From Thiosocius sp963719025 (lineage in GTDB: Bacteria; Pseudomonadota; Gammaproteobacteria; Chromatiales; Chromatiaceae): DNA of 8,607 bases. The stretch spans positions 1-8,607 of the forward strand of contig CAVRBK010000022.1 in assembly GCA_963719025.1 (NCBI GenBank), given 5' to 3'. Numbering within the stretch: position 1 is the stretch's first letter; each line of letters opens with the position of its first letter. The notes beneath the pieces were generated by a model. That model saw only the letters and a program-made list of their open reading frames with translations, was not told where the DNA came from and searched no databases. This document shows, one piece after another, positions 1 through 5,858 of the stretch. Position numbers and translations under genes: made by a program.

Positions 1-732
1 TCACGGCGGGTGTTGCGGCCCTGGTTGCTGCCATTGTGATCGGCCCGCGGCGTGGTTTTCCCAGCGTTGCGATGCCGCCGCATAACATGACGATGACGGT
101 CATGGGTGCCGGTATGCTGTGGGTCGGCTGGTTCGGCTTCAATGGCGGTAGTGCGCTTGGCGGCCAATGGCGACGCGGCGATGGCGATGCTGGTTACGCA
201 TATCTCCGCGGCGGTAGGTGCCATGGTATGGATGGGCATGGAATGGATCAGGTTCGGCAAGCCCAGCGCCCTGGGTGCGGTAACCGGGATGGTCGCCGGT
301 CTGGGCACGATCACGCCGGCATCTGGTTTCGTCGGGCCCGGCGGGCGCCTTGCTGATCGGACTGCTGGCCGGCTTCGTCTGCTTCAATGCCACGATGTTC
401 ATCAAGCGCGTGCTGAAGATCGACGATTCGCTCGACGTCTTCCCGGTGCACGGTGTCGGCGGCATGCTGGGTACCCTGATGGCCGGTATCCTGTCTCCGA
501 CCAGCCTGGGCGTGTTCAGTGGCTACGGTTTCGCCGATGGCAACGAGACCATGGGTGAGCAGTTGTACGTGCAATTCGTCGGTGTCGCGGCGACCGTTGT
601 GTTTACCGCGGTCGTGACCTACGTCATTCTGAAACTGGTCGGTGCCTGGTTGGCCTGCGGGTTTCGGAAGAGGACGAAACCCAGGGTCTGGACATCACGC
701 AGCACGAGGAGCGTGGGTACGACAATCTCTGA
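1..732 (+). CDS. amtB: AmtB-type ammonium transporter, C-terminal part, frameshifted
   Basis: This is an inner-membrane ammonium channel of the Amt/Rh family, cut by the window edge so that roughly the first half is missing. The reading begins in frame at base 3 (TAGVAALVAAIVIGPR, following the first pore-histidine region). It continues through MPPHNM, the conserved GWFGFNGGSA, then VFPVHGVGGMLGTL, whose His corresponds to the second pore histidine, and ends in a cytosolic tail LRVSEEDETQGLDITQHEE with the stop at 730-732. That tail is the usual PII (GlnK) docking region. The frame breaks three times. There is one extra base near 157 (SAL then AANGDAAMAM), one extra near 334-340 (FVGP then AGALLIGL), and one missing near 646 (LKLVGA then VGLRVSEEDE). 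Repairing them gives about 242 residues with no internal stop. The family call is firm. Whether the breaks are real is doubtful; see findings. Confidence 0.9.
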
Positions 733-763
733 TCCCGCTGAGCGTTGGGCGAAGGAAGGGGGC

Positions 764-787
764 GGGCGGCTCGGCCGCCCCTTTTTT
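764..787 (+). terminator. Rho-independent terminator of amtB
   Basis: A perfect 7-bp GC stem (GGGCGGC, loop TCG, GCCGCCC) is followed by C and six T, about 30 bases after the amtB stop. The T tract lies on the + strand only, so this terminator belongs to amtB. Confidence 0.85.
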
Positions 788-803
788 GCGCCGCAGAAAA
801 CGA

Positions 804-828
804 AAAAGCAGCCGCCAGGGCTGCTTTT
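804..828 (-). terminator. Terminator of tRNA-Pro (bidirectional hairpin)
   Basis: A 10-bp perfect inverted repeat (AAAAGCAGCC, 5-base loop, GGCTGCTTTT) starts 7 bases past the CCA end of the tRNA on the minus strand, where it runs into TTTTTCGTTTT. It also has four T on the + strand, so it may back up the amtB terminator. Confidence 0.8.
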
Positions 829-834
829 CTGAAT

Positions 835-911
835 TGGTCGGAGTGAGAGGATTCGAACCTCCGACCCCCGCCTCCCGAAGGCGGTGCTCTACCAAGCTGA
901 GCTACACTCCG
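835..911 (-). tRNA. tRNA-Pro (anticodon CGG)
   Basis: A 77-nt tRNA with encoded CCA, read on the minus strand. The acceptor stem CGGAGTG pairs with CACTCCG, followed by discriminator A and CCA. The D arm contains AGCTCAGCTTGGTAGAGC. The anticodon stem CCGCC/GGCGG encloses loop TTCGGGA with anticodon CGG, which reads the proline codon CCG. The T arm has GGTTCGAATCC. The mature 5' end lies only 7 bases after the ispB stop codon on the same strand, so it is either co-transcribed with ispB or driven from a promoter inside the ispB 3' end. A TAAACT sequence at 916-921 is too close to the mature end to be a convincing -10 box. Confidence 0.97.
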
Positions 912-918
912 AAGTAGT

Positions 919-1906
919 TTACGCGTTAGAACGATCGCGGTCGACCGAGAAGTCCGCCAGTGCGGCCAGGGCGCTGCGGAATGCCGAGGCGGGAAGTGCC
1001 TCGAGGGCCTGCTTGGCCGCGGTTGGCCTCGTCCTGTCGCGAGCCGCGCAGTGTAAGCGATCGCATCGGTCGATTCAATCGCTGCGAGCACCTCGTCGAT
1101 GCTGCTCGGTGCCGCCCTTTTCGATCACCTCGCGCAGCATGTCCGCGTGGTCTCGTCGCTCTGCTGCGATGGCGCGGATCAGCGGCAGGGTCGGCTTGCC
1201 CTCGGCCAGGTCGTCGCCGATGTTCTTGCCGATGTCCTGACCGGACGAGCCGTAGTCCAGCGCGTCGTCGATCATCTGGAAGGCCATGCCCAGGTGCAGG
1301 CCGTAGTCCGCCAGGGCCTGCTTCCGTCGCCTGGTCGGCCTGGCTGATGATCGCCCCGCAGGCGTGCGCCGGCCTCGAACAGGGTGGCGGTCTTGCGCAG
1401 GATGACCTCGCGGTAGCGTTGTTCGTTGGTGTCCGGGTCGTTGCAGTTCAGCAGCTGCAGGACCTCGCCCTCGGCGATGCGGTTGGTGGCATGCGACAGG
1501 ACGTCCATGACGCGCATCGACTGCCGACGGCCGACCATCATTTCGAAGGAGCGCGAGTACAGAAAATCGCCGACCAGCACGCTGGCGGCGTTGCCCCACA
1601 CGGCGTTGGCGGTATCGCGGCTGCGCCGCTGGTCCGATTCGTCGACCACGTCGTCGTGCAGCAGCGTGGCGGTGTGGATGAACTCGACGATCGCGGCCAG
1701 GTCGATATGCGCGCTGCCCTGGTAGCCAAGCGCGCGCGCTGCCAGCAGCACGATCATCGGGCGCAGGCGCTTGCCGCCGCTGTTGACGATGTAGTGGCCG
1801 ACCTGGTTGATCAGTACGACGTCGGAGCTGCAGGCGGTCGAGAATCAGGGCATCGGTGGCCATGAGATCTTTCGTCGATCAGCTCGCGGATACGGGAAAA
1901 TTCCAT
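919..1906 (-). CDS. ispB: Octaprenyl/polyprenyl diphosphate synthase IspB, multiply frameshifted
   Basis: This all-trans polyprenyl diphosphate synthase elongates farnesyl diphosphate with isopentenyl diphosphate to make the quinone side chain. Recognisable blocks in order are RIRELIDE, DVVLINQVGHYIV, GGKRLRPMI, the first Asp-rich motif LLHDDVVDESD, NAASVLVGDFLYSRSFEMM, IAEGEVLQLLN, the second Asp-rich motif FQMIDDALDYG, IGDDLAEGKPTLPLI and a tail LAALADFSVDRDRSNA. Start: the ATG at 1904-1906 (MEFSRIRELIDED) matches the family N-terminus; the later ATG at 1861-1863 would lose it. The frame breaks seven times, each explained by one extra base, near 1871, 1829, 1363, 1323, 1104, 1043 and 1020. 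Removing seven bases from 988 gives exactly 327 codons (326 residues plus stop), against 323 residues in E. coli. It is transcribed divergently from rplU, as in many gammaproteobacteria. Confidence 0.9.
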
Positions 1907-1940
1907 AAACTGCGGATTTCCGGGCAAAAAACTGCCGCGC

Positions 1941-1970
1941 ATCGTAGGGAAGCGGCTTTCCCTCTGTCAA
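1941..1970 (-). promoter_or_regulatory. Sigma-70 promoter of ispB
   Basis: On the minus strand TTGACA (1965-1970) is followed after 18 bases by TACGAT (1941-1946). The -35 is perfect and the -10 matches at 4 of 6 positions. Transcription would start near 1934, giving a leader of about 28 nt before the ATG at 1906. Confidence 0.7.
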
Positions 1971-2014
1971 GCCGGGCGATATTCGCGACGCGCGTGGCAG
2001 TGCTGGTAGTGCGG

Positions 2015-2043
2015 TTGACGGGGCTGGCCGGCTTCCCTATAAT
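2015..2043 (+). promoter_or_regulatory. Sigma-70 promoter of rplU-rpmA (obgE-proB)
   Basis: TTGACG (2015-2020), a 17-base spacer and a perfect TATAAT (2038-2043), 65 bases before the rplU ATG. The start would be near 2050. This near-consensus promoter fits strongly expressed ribosomal protein genes, and readthrough of the rpmA terminator could also feed obgE and proB. Confidence 0.88.
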
Positions 2044-2056
2044 TCCGCGTCTTTCT

Positions 2057-2078
2057 GCCGACGCCCTATGGCGGCGGT
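2057..2078 (+). promoter_or_regulatory. Leader hairpin in the rplU 5' UTR
   Basis: GCCG-A-CGCC, loop CTAT, GGCG-G-CGGT forms an 8-pair hairpin with one internal A/G mismatch and a terminal G-U. It starts about 7 nt after the predicted transcription start and ends 14 nt before the AGGAG ribosome binding site (2093-2097). It could simply protect the 5' end, or it could take part in L21 feedback; the sequence does not decide. Confidence 0.45.
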
Positions 2079-2108
2079 CATCCTTCAGAATCAGGAGATT
2101 GTACGGTC

Positions 2109-2423
2109 ATGTACGCCGTTATCCAGACCGGTGGCAAACAATACCGGGTTGCCGAGGGTTCGACCCTCAAAGTTGAGAAGATCGACGCCGACGAAGGTGC
2201 CAGTGTCGAGCTGGACAAGGTCCTGATGGTCGCGAATGGTGACGACGTCAAGGTCGGGGCCCCGTACCTCGATGGCGGCAAGGTGACCGCGACGGTCAAG
2301 TCGCACGGCCGTGGCAAGAAAGTCATGATCGTCAAGTTCCGTCGTCGCAAGCATCACATGAAGCGCCAGGGACATCGCCAGGCCTTCACCGAGATTGAAG
2401 TTACCGGTATCAGCGCCGGTTGA
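2109..2423 (+). CDS. rplU: 50S ribosomal protein L21
   Basis: L21 is a 23S rRNA-binding protein of the large subunit. The 104 residues begin MYAVIQTGGKQYRVAEG, the near-invariant L21 N-terminus. They contain LDKVLMVANGDDVKVGAPYL and the basic C-terminal block KFRRRKHHMKRQGHRQ, which contacts rRNA, and end in TGISAG. The length equals the usual 103-104 residues. AGGAG sits 11 bases before the ATG. It is the first gene of the + strand run, with a near-consensus promoter upstream, and is followed 13 bases later by rpmA. There is no frameshift and no unusual feature. Confidence 0.98.
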   Translation: MYAVIQTGGKQYRVAEGSTLKVEKIDADEGASVELDKVLMVANGDDVKVGAPYLDGGKVTATVKSHGRGKKVMIVKFRRRKHHMKRQGHRQAFTEIEVTGISAG

Positions 2424-2436
2424 GGGAGAGTTCAGC

Positions 2437-2694
2437 ATGGCACATAAGAAAGCAGGCGGTAGCTCCAAGAACGGCCGCGATTCAGAATCAAAACGCCTCG
2501 GCGTGAAGGTCTACGGTGGTCAGTCGATCAACGCGGGCGGCATCATCATTCGTCAGCGCGGCACCCGTGTGCACGCCGGCGTGAATGTGGGTTGCGGTAA
2601 GGATCACACCCTGTTCGCGGTGGCGGATGGCGTGGTTCGTTTCGAGGTCAAAGGCCGGAAAAACCGCAAGTTCGTGAGCGTCGATCCGGCCTGA
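2437..2694 (+). CDS. rpmA: 50S ribosomal protein L27
   Basis: L27 lies at the peptidyl-transferase centre, where its flexible N-terminus reaches the P-site tRNA. The 85 residues begin MAHKKAGGSSKNGRDSESKR, the classic L27 start, followed by LGVKVYGGQ, IIIRQRGT and HAGVNVGCGKDHTLFA. The ATG at 2437 is chosen because it gives this start, preceded by GGGAGAG; an in-frame ATG at 2395 lies inside rplU. There is no cleavable N-terminal extension of the Firmicute type. It sits 13 bases after rplU, and a terminator lies 27 bases after its stop. Confidence 0.98.
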   Translation: MAHKKAGGSSKNGRDSESKRLGVKVYGGQSINAGGIIIRQRGTRVHAGVNVGCGKDHTLFAVADGVVRFEVKGRKNRKFVSVDPA

Positions 2695-2720
2695 TCTGCT
2701 GATCAATTCAGATCCCGCTG

Positions 2721-2751
2721 AAAAGGCCTCGTCGCTCGACGGGGCTTTTTT
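2721..2751 (+). terminator. Terminator after rpmA
   Basis: CCTCGTC, loop GCTC, GACGGGG (one T-G pair) forms the core stem, extended past a bulged G by a G-C pair and AAAA/TTTT and ending in six T. It lies between rpmA and obgE and probably attenuates rather than abolishes readthrough, since no clear promoter is visible in the 48 bases before obgE. Confidence 0.8.
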
Positions 2752-2799
2752 CGTTAAAGGACGGGTGTCTGCCGGATTTTCGGGTTGGGGTGACAGGCG

Positions 2800-3870
2800 A
2801 TGAAATTTGTCGACGAGGCAATTATCAAGGTCGAGGCCGGTGATGGTGGCAACGGCTGCGTCAGCTTTCGGCGTGAGAAGTACATCCCCAAGGGCGGTCC
2901 CGACGGCGGCGACGGCGGCGACGGCGGGCATGTGTACCTGGTCGCCGACAGTGGCCTGAACACCCTGGTCGATTTTCGTCACCAGCGGCATCACAAGGCC
3001 GAGCGCGGCCAGAACGGCATGGGCCGGCAGATGACCGGCCACAAGGGCGGCAGTATTCATGTCCGGGTGCCGGTCGGGACCCGGGTGCATGATGCCGACA
3101 CCGAGGAGTTCATCGGCGAGGTGCTGGCGCACGGCGAGGAACTGCTGGTCGCGCGTGGCGGGGTGCATGGCCTGGGCAATATCCATTTCAAGAGCAGCAC
3201 CAATCGTGCGCCGCGACAGGCGACCCACGGTACGCCGGGTGAGCGGCGGACGCTGCAGCTCGAACTGGTCCTGCTGGCCGACGTCGGTCTGCTGGGCCTG
3301 CCCAATGCCGGCAAGTCGAGCCTGATCTCGGCGGTGTCCAGCGCGCGTCCCAAGGTCGCGGACTATCCCTTCACCACCCTGTATCCGAATCTGGGCGTGG
3401 TCCGCGCCGGTGATGAGCGCAGTTTCGTGATCGCCGACATCCCCGGTGTGATCGAGGGCGCGGCCGAGGGCGCCGGGCTGGGGATCCAGTTTCTCAAGCA
3501 CCTGTCGCGCACCCGCCTGTTGCTGCACCTGGTCGATATGGCGCCGCTGGACGAGTCGTCGCCGGTCGAGGCGGTGCGCAGTATCGAGGCCGAGGTGGAG
3601 AAATTCGGGCGCGAGCTGGCCGGGCGCGAACGCTGGCTGGTGCTGACCAAGTGCGATCTGCTCGATGATGCGGAGTTCGCCACACGGCGCGCGGCGCTGA
3701 TCGATCGGCTGGACTGGTCGGGCCGGGTGTTTTCCATCTCGTCGGTTGCGCGGCGTGGCCTCGATGAGCTCGTTCAGGCGCTGGCAGCGCGACTCGACGA
3801 GCTGCGCGAGGAGGCGTCACCGGTGCAGGCAGCGCCTGACGACGAGCCGTACGATCCGCTGAAATCATGA
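2800..3870 (+). CDS. obgE: Obg-family GTPase ObgE/CgtA
   Basis: This GTPase binds the 50S subunit late in assembly and links ribosome maturation to growth and stringent control. The 356 residues show the glycine-rich Obg fold (about 1-159, with KGGPDGGDGGDGGHVYL at 31-47). The G domain follows: G1 GLPNAGKSS (166-174), G2 DYPFTT (188-193), G3 DIPGVIEGAAEGAGLG (from 213), G4 TKCD (283-286) and G5 ISS (313-315). The G4 motif has Thr in place of the more common Asn, which is an allowed variant. The C-terminal tail is short and acidic, ending DDEPYDPLKS, so the protein is shorter than the 390 residues of E. coli ObgE. The start is the only one that gives the conserved MKFVDEA. Its stop overlaps the start of proB (ATGA), indicating co-transcription and coupled translation. 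Confidence 0.97.
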   Translation: MKFVDEAIIKVEAGDGGNGCVSFRREKYIPKGGPDGGDGGDGGHVYLVADSGLNTLVDFRHQRHHKAERGQNGMGRQMTGHKGGSIHVRVPVGTRVHDADTEEFIGEVLAHGEELLVARGGVHGLGNIHFKSSTNRAPRQATHGTPGERRTLQLELVLLADVGLLGLPNAGKSSLISAVSSARPKVADYPFTTLYPNLGVVRAGDERSFVIADIPGVIEGAAEGAGLGIQFLKHLSRTRLLLHLVDMAPLDESSPVEAVRSIEAEVEKFGRELAGRERWLVLTKCDLLDDAEFATRRAALIDRLDWSGRVFSISSVARRGLDELVQALAARLDELREEASPVQAAPDDEPYDPLKS

Positions 3871-4988
3871 TGTTGCCGAACAGAAACGAAACGGCGCGCC
3901 GCTGGGTGGTCAAGATCGGCAGTGCGCTGGTCACCGGCGACGGCAAGGGGCTCGACCGCGACAGCCTGCGACAATGGGTCGACCAGGTCGCCGACCTGAT
4001 AGAGGCCGGCAACGAGGTCGTTATCGTCTCGTCCGGTGCGGTTGCCGAGGGTATGAAACGCATGGCCTGGCGCCAGCGCCCGAGCAGTCTGCACGAGTTG
4101 CAGGCGGCCGCAGCGATCGGACAGATGGGCCTGGTCCAGGCCTGGGAGAGCTGCTTCCAGCGCCGTGGTCTGCATACCGCCCAGGTGTTGCTGACCCACG
4201 ATGACCTGTCGGATCGCAAGCGCTACCTGAATGCGCGCAGCACCCTGCGCGCGCTGGTCGGATTCGGGGTCGTGCCGGTGGTCAATGAGAACGACGCGGT
4301 GGCCAACGAGGAGCTGCGTCTCGGTGACAACGATACGCTGGCGGCATTGGTCGCCAACCTGATCGAGGCCGACCTGCTGGTGCTGCTGACCGATCAGCAG
4401 GGCCTGTTCGAGGCCGACCCGCGCACCGATCCGGATGCGGCACTGGTCACCCACGCCCAGGCCGGTGATCCAAGCCTGGACGCGATGGCCGGCGGCGGTG
4501 GTCTGCTGGGTCAGGGCGGCATGCAGACCAAGGTGCGTGCGGCGCGACTTGCTGCGCGTTCCGGGGCGGCCACCGTGATCGCCTATGGCCGGACCGAGCG
4601 GGTGCTGCAGCGTCTGCTCGCCGGTGAATCGGTGGGTACCCTGCTCACCCCGTCGCAACAGCCGGATGCCGCGCGCAAACGCTGGCTGGCCGGCCAGCTA
4701 CAGGTCAAGGGTCGACTGGTACTGGATGCCGGCGCTGTGCGGGTGCTGCGCGATTCCGGGCGCAGCCTGCTCGCGGTCGGGGTCAAGGACGTGCGGGGCG
4801 GTTTCCGCCGCGGCGAGATGGTGGTCTGCGTCGATGAGCAGGGGCGGGAGGTCGCGCGCGGCCTGGTCAATTACAGCGCCGACGAGGCCCGTCGCATCCA
4901 GGGCCGGCCATCGGGCGAGATCGAGGGGATTCTCGGATACGTCGACGAGCACGAGCTGATCCATCGCGACAACCTGGTGCTGGTCTGA
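3867..4988 (+). CDS. proB: Glutamate 5-kinase ProB
   Basis: ProB phosphorylates glutamate to gamma-glutamyl phosphate, the first step of proline synthesis. It is typically feedback-inhibited by proline. The 373 residues comprise an amino-acid kinase domain (about 12-260) with WVVKIGS (Lys16), VSSGAVAEG (54-62), NENDAV (140-145), GDNDTLAALVAN (153-164), TDQQGLF (175-181) and GGMQTK (217-222). A C-terminal PUA domain follows (about 282-360), with KGRLVLDAGA and GLVNYSADEARRI. Length fits the family (367 in E. coli). The ATG at 3867 overlaps the obgE stop as ATGA; a second ATG follows at 3870, and the sequence does not separate them. proA is not in this window. proB downstream of obgE is the normal arrangement in Pseudomonas-like gammaproteobacteria. 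Confidence 0.97.
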   Translation: MMLPNRNETARRWVVKIGSALVTGDGKGLDRDSLRQWVDQVADLIEAGNEVVIVSSGAVAEGMKRMAWRQRPSSLHELQAAAAIGQMGLVQAWESCFQRRGLHTAQVLLTHDDLSDRKRYLNARSTLRALVGFGVVPVVNENDAVANEELRLGDNDTLAALVANLIEADLLVLLTDQQGLFEADPRTDPDAALVTHAQAGDPSLDAMAGGGGLLGQGGMQTKVRAARLAARSGAATVIAYGRTERVLQRLLAGESVGTLLTPSQQPDAARKRWLAGQLQVKGRLVLDAGAVRVLRDSGRSLLAVGVKDVRGGFRRGEMVVCVDEQGREVARGLVNYSADEARRIQGRPSGEIEGILGYVDEHELIHRDNLVLV

Positions 4989-5069
4989 ACTGAGCGCGTC
5001 TGGCTCGGCCGGGCCGCGCGGTTCGATCGTTGGCTGGTTTTCACGCCTGCCTGTCACGCGACGGGCAAT

Positions 5070-5104
5070 AAAAAACCCCGGGCGATTCCGTGCGCCCGGG
5101 GTTT
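5070..5104 (-). terminator. 12-bp terminator hairpin, best on minus strand
   Basis: Perfect 12-bp repeat (AAACCCCGGGCG and CGCCCGGGGTTT, 8-base loop). Read on the minus strand it ends in six T. Read on the + strand only TTT follows before ACTG. It probably ends proB transcripts as well. On the minus strand the loop reads CACGGAAT, which presents a GGA. Confidence 0.88.
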
Positions 5105-5200
5105 ACTGTCGTCTGGCTTGGTTGGCAAACTCTGTGGTCCCTGCTGCGCGTCAGTGCGCCATTGGCAATCCTTTCGAGTCCTTTCGACGACGCCTTTACT
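5070..5200 (-). ncRNA. Possible second Csr/Rsm-type small RNA (weak candidate)
   Basis: On the minus strand, between the rpsT terminator and the hairpin at 5070-5104, there are four downstream GGA motifs. Two are in a tandem TCGAAAGGA(C/T) (5169-5188), one is in CAGGGACC (5136-5143), and one is in the terminator loop (5087-5089). The first lies in the loop of a small TCGA / AAGGAC / TCGA hairpin (5174-5187). The palindrome 5242-5271 lies just upstream and resembles a GacA box. A possible -10 is CATCAT (5210-5215), but no good -35 is visible, so the 5' end is a guess. The terminator at 5070 has a strong minus-strand T tract and no other obvious minus-strand transcript to end. The alternative is an empty gap between convergent genes. 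Confidence 0.35.
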
Positions 5201-5241
5201 CTGCCATGGATGATGGTCAGCTGACGATGACCTGAATCGTT

Positions 5242-5271
5242 GATCCTTGTAGGAATTTTCCTACAAGGATC
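5242..5271. promoter_or_regulatory. 30-bp palindrome with a GacA/UvrY-like core
   Basis: Perfect 14-base arms (GATCCTTGTAGGAA and TTCCTACAAGGATC) are separated by TT. The core TGTAGG-AATTTT-CCTACA has the 6-6-6 layout of the GacA/UvrY/LetA-type box TGTAAG-N6-CTTACA, differing by one symmetric base per half. A two-base loop and no T tract make it a poor terminator, so a dimeric operator is more likely. It is not close enough to proB or rpsT promoters to control either. The nearest thing it could control is the possible minus-strand RNA ending at 5070. Confidence 0.6.
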
Positions 5272-5297
5272 TTTGCCACTGCCGATCCAGCGGACAC

Positions 5298-5325
5298 AAA
5301 AAAGCCGGCGGTCGGCCGGCTTTTT
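5298..5325 (-). terminator. Terminator of rpsT
   Basis: Perfect 11-bp repeat (AAAAAGCCGGC, loop GGTCG, GCCGGCTTTTT), 24 bases after the rpsT stop. On the minus strand it ends in six T. It has five T on the + strand as well. Confidence 0.92.
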
Positions 5326-5349
5326 GCGAGAATCGCGTTGCGACGCTGC

Positions 5350-5610
5350 TCAGAGCGCGCGGATCTTCGCATTCAGGCGGCTCTTGTGACGAGCGGCCTT
5401 GTTTTTGTGAATCAGACCCTTGCCGGCGAGGCTGTCCAGCAGCGGCAGGGCTTCCTTGTACGCGCTTTCTGCAGCGCTCTTGTCGCCGGCCTCAATGGCA
5501 CTGACGATTTTCTTGATTCCGGTGCGCATCTCGCTGCGGCGACCAGCATTACGCTGGCGGGCCGATTCGGCTTGGCGGGCACGCTTACGGGCTTGTGCTG
5601 AGTTGGCCAA
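5350..5610 (-). CDS. rpsT: 30S ribosomal protein S20, UUG start
   Basis: S20 binds 16S rRNA early in small-subunit assembly. The 86 residues begin (M)ANSAQARKRARQAESARQRN and include RTGIKKI and HKNKAARHKSRLNAKI, the basic helical bundle typical of S20 (87 residues in E. coli). The initiation codon is TTG (5608-5610) with AGGAG (5618-5622) 7 bases upstream, and no better start exists. E. coli rpsT also starts with UUG, where the weak start takes part in autogenous control, so this is a conserved feature rather than an error. It is a single-gene unit with its own promoter and terminator, divergent from murJ, as is usual in gammaproteobacteria. Confidence 0.97.
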   Translation of the reverse strand: MANSAQARKRARQAESARQRNAGRRSEMRTGIKKIVSAIEAGDKSAAESAYKEALPLLDSLAGKGLIHKNKAARHKSRLNAKIRAL

Positions 5611-5651
5611 TTCAGATCTCCTGATGCATCGGCGGTAACGAAAGACGCGAA

Positions 5652-5680
5652 ATTATGTTGATTTGCACACACGCTGTCAA
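5652..5680 (-). promoter_or_regulatory. Sigma-70 promoter of rpsT
   Basis: On the minus strand a perfect TTGACA (5675-5680) is followed after exactly 17 bases by CATAAT (5652-5657). The start would be near 5645, giving a leader of about 35 nt before the UUG codon. The near-consensus form fits a ribosomal protein gene. Confidence 0.88.
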
Positions 5681-5828
5681 GCCCAATGATGGCGAAATCT
5701 CGACGGGGTGTTGGATACGGAGAAGTTAGAGCGCGCCTTTTGGTGCCTGGTGCCTGACTCTGGATGACGCTGCGCGGCCCATCGGATGGCTTTTCGCCCT
5801 CCACTGAGCGGCTTGCCCGGCTTGCCCC

Positions 5829-5834
5829 TATAAT
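5829..5834 (+). promoter_or_regulatory. Possible -10 box of murJ
   Basis: A perfect TATAAT lies 24 bases before the murJ start, so transcription would begin about 17 nt upstream of it, leaving room for the GGAGG at 5846-5850. No recognisable -35 lies at the right distance; GAGCGG occupies that position. Only the -10 half is supported. Confidence 0.45.
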
Positions 5835-5858
5835 CGCGGCTTTCCGGAGGAATCGATC

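Larger units (their letters stand above)
4989..5349. other. Gap between convergent proB and rpsT
   Basis: These 361 bases carry no convincing protein-coding gene. They hold two strong terminator hairpins (5070-5104 and 5298-5325), a 30-bp palindrome (5242-5271) and, on the minus strand, a tandem TCGAAAGGA repeat (5169-5188). Both hairpins have their longer T tract on the minus strand. The one at 5070 is therefore hard to explain by rpsT, which already has its own terminator at 5298. This is part of the case for a small RNA gene here, listed separately. Confidence 0.7.

Noticed and set aside
642..917. Small protein reading through the tRNA region, with GVRGFEPPTPASRRR
   Set aside because: This peptide is the well-known artefact of translating the antisense strand of a tRNA gene.
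960..1865. Long open frame of 301 codons on the + strand
   Set aside because: It is antisense to ispB in GC-rich DNA, has low-complexity composition and no recognisable domain; IspB motifs on the other strand are unmistakable.
1947..1964. GGGAA...TTCCC inverted repeat within the ispB promoter spacer as an operator
   Set aside because: It is a short repeat, common by chance, with no second copy at another promoter in the window.
2890..2930. Repeated GGCGAC units in obgE
   Set aside because: They encode the conserved glycine-rich GGDGGDGG segment of the Obg fold and are not an independent repeat element.
2488..3528. Long open frame of 346 codons on the minus strand
   Set aside because: It is antisense to rpmA and obgE, both intact and conserved; it is a codon-bias shadow.
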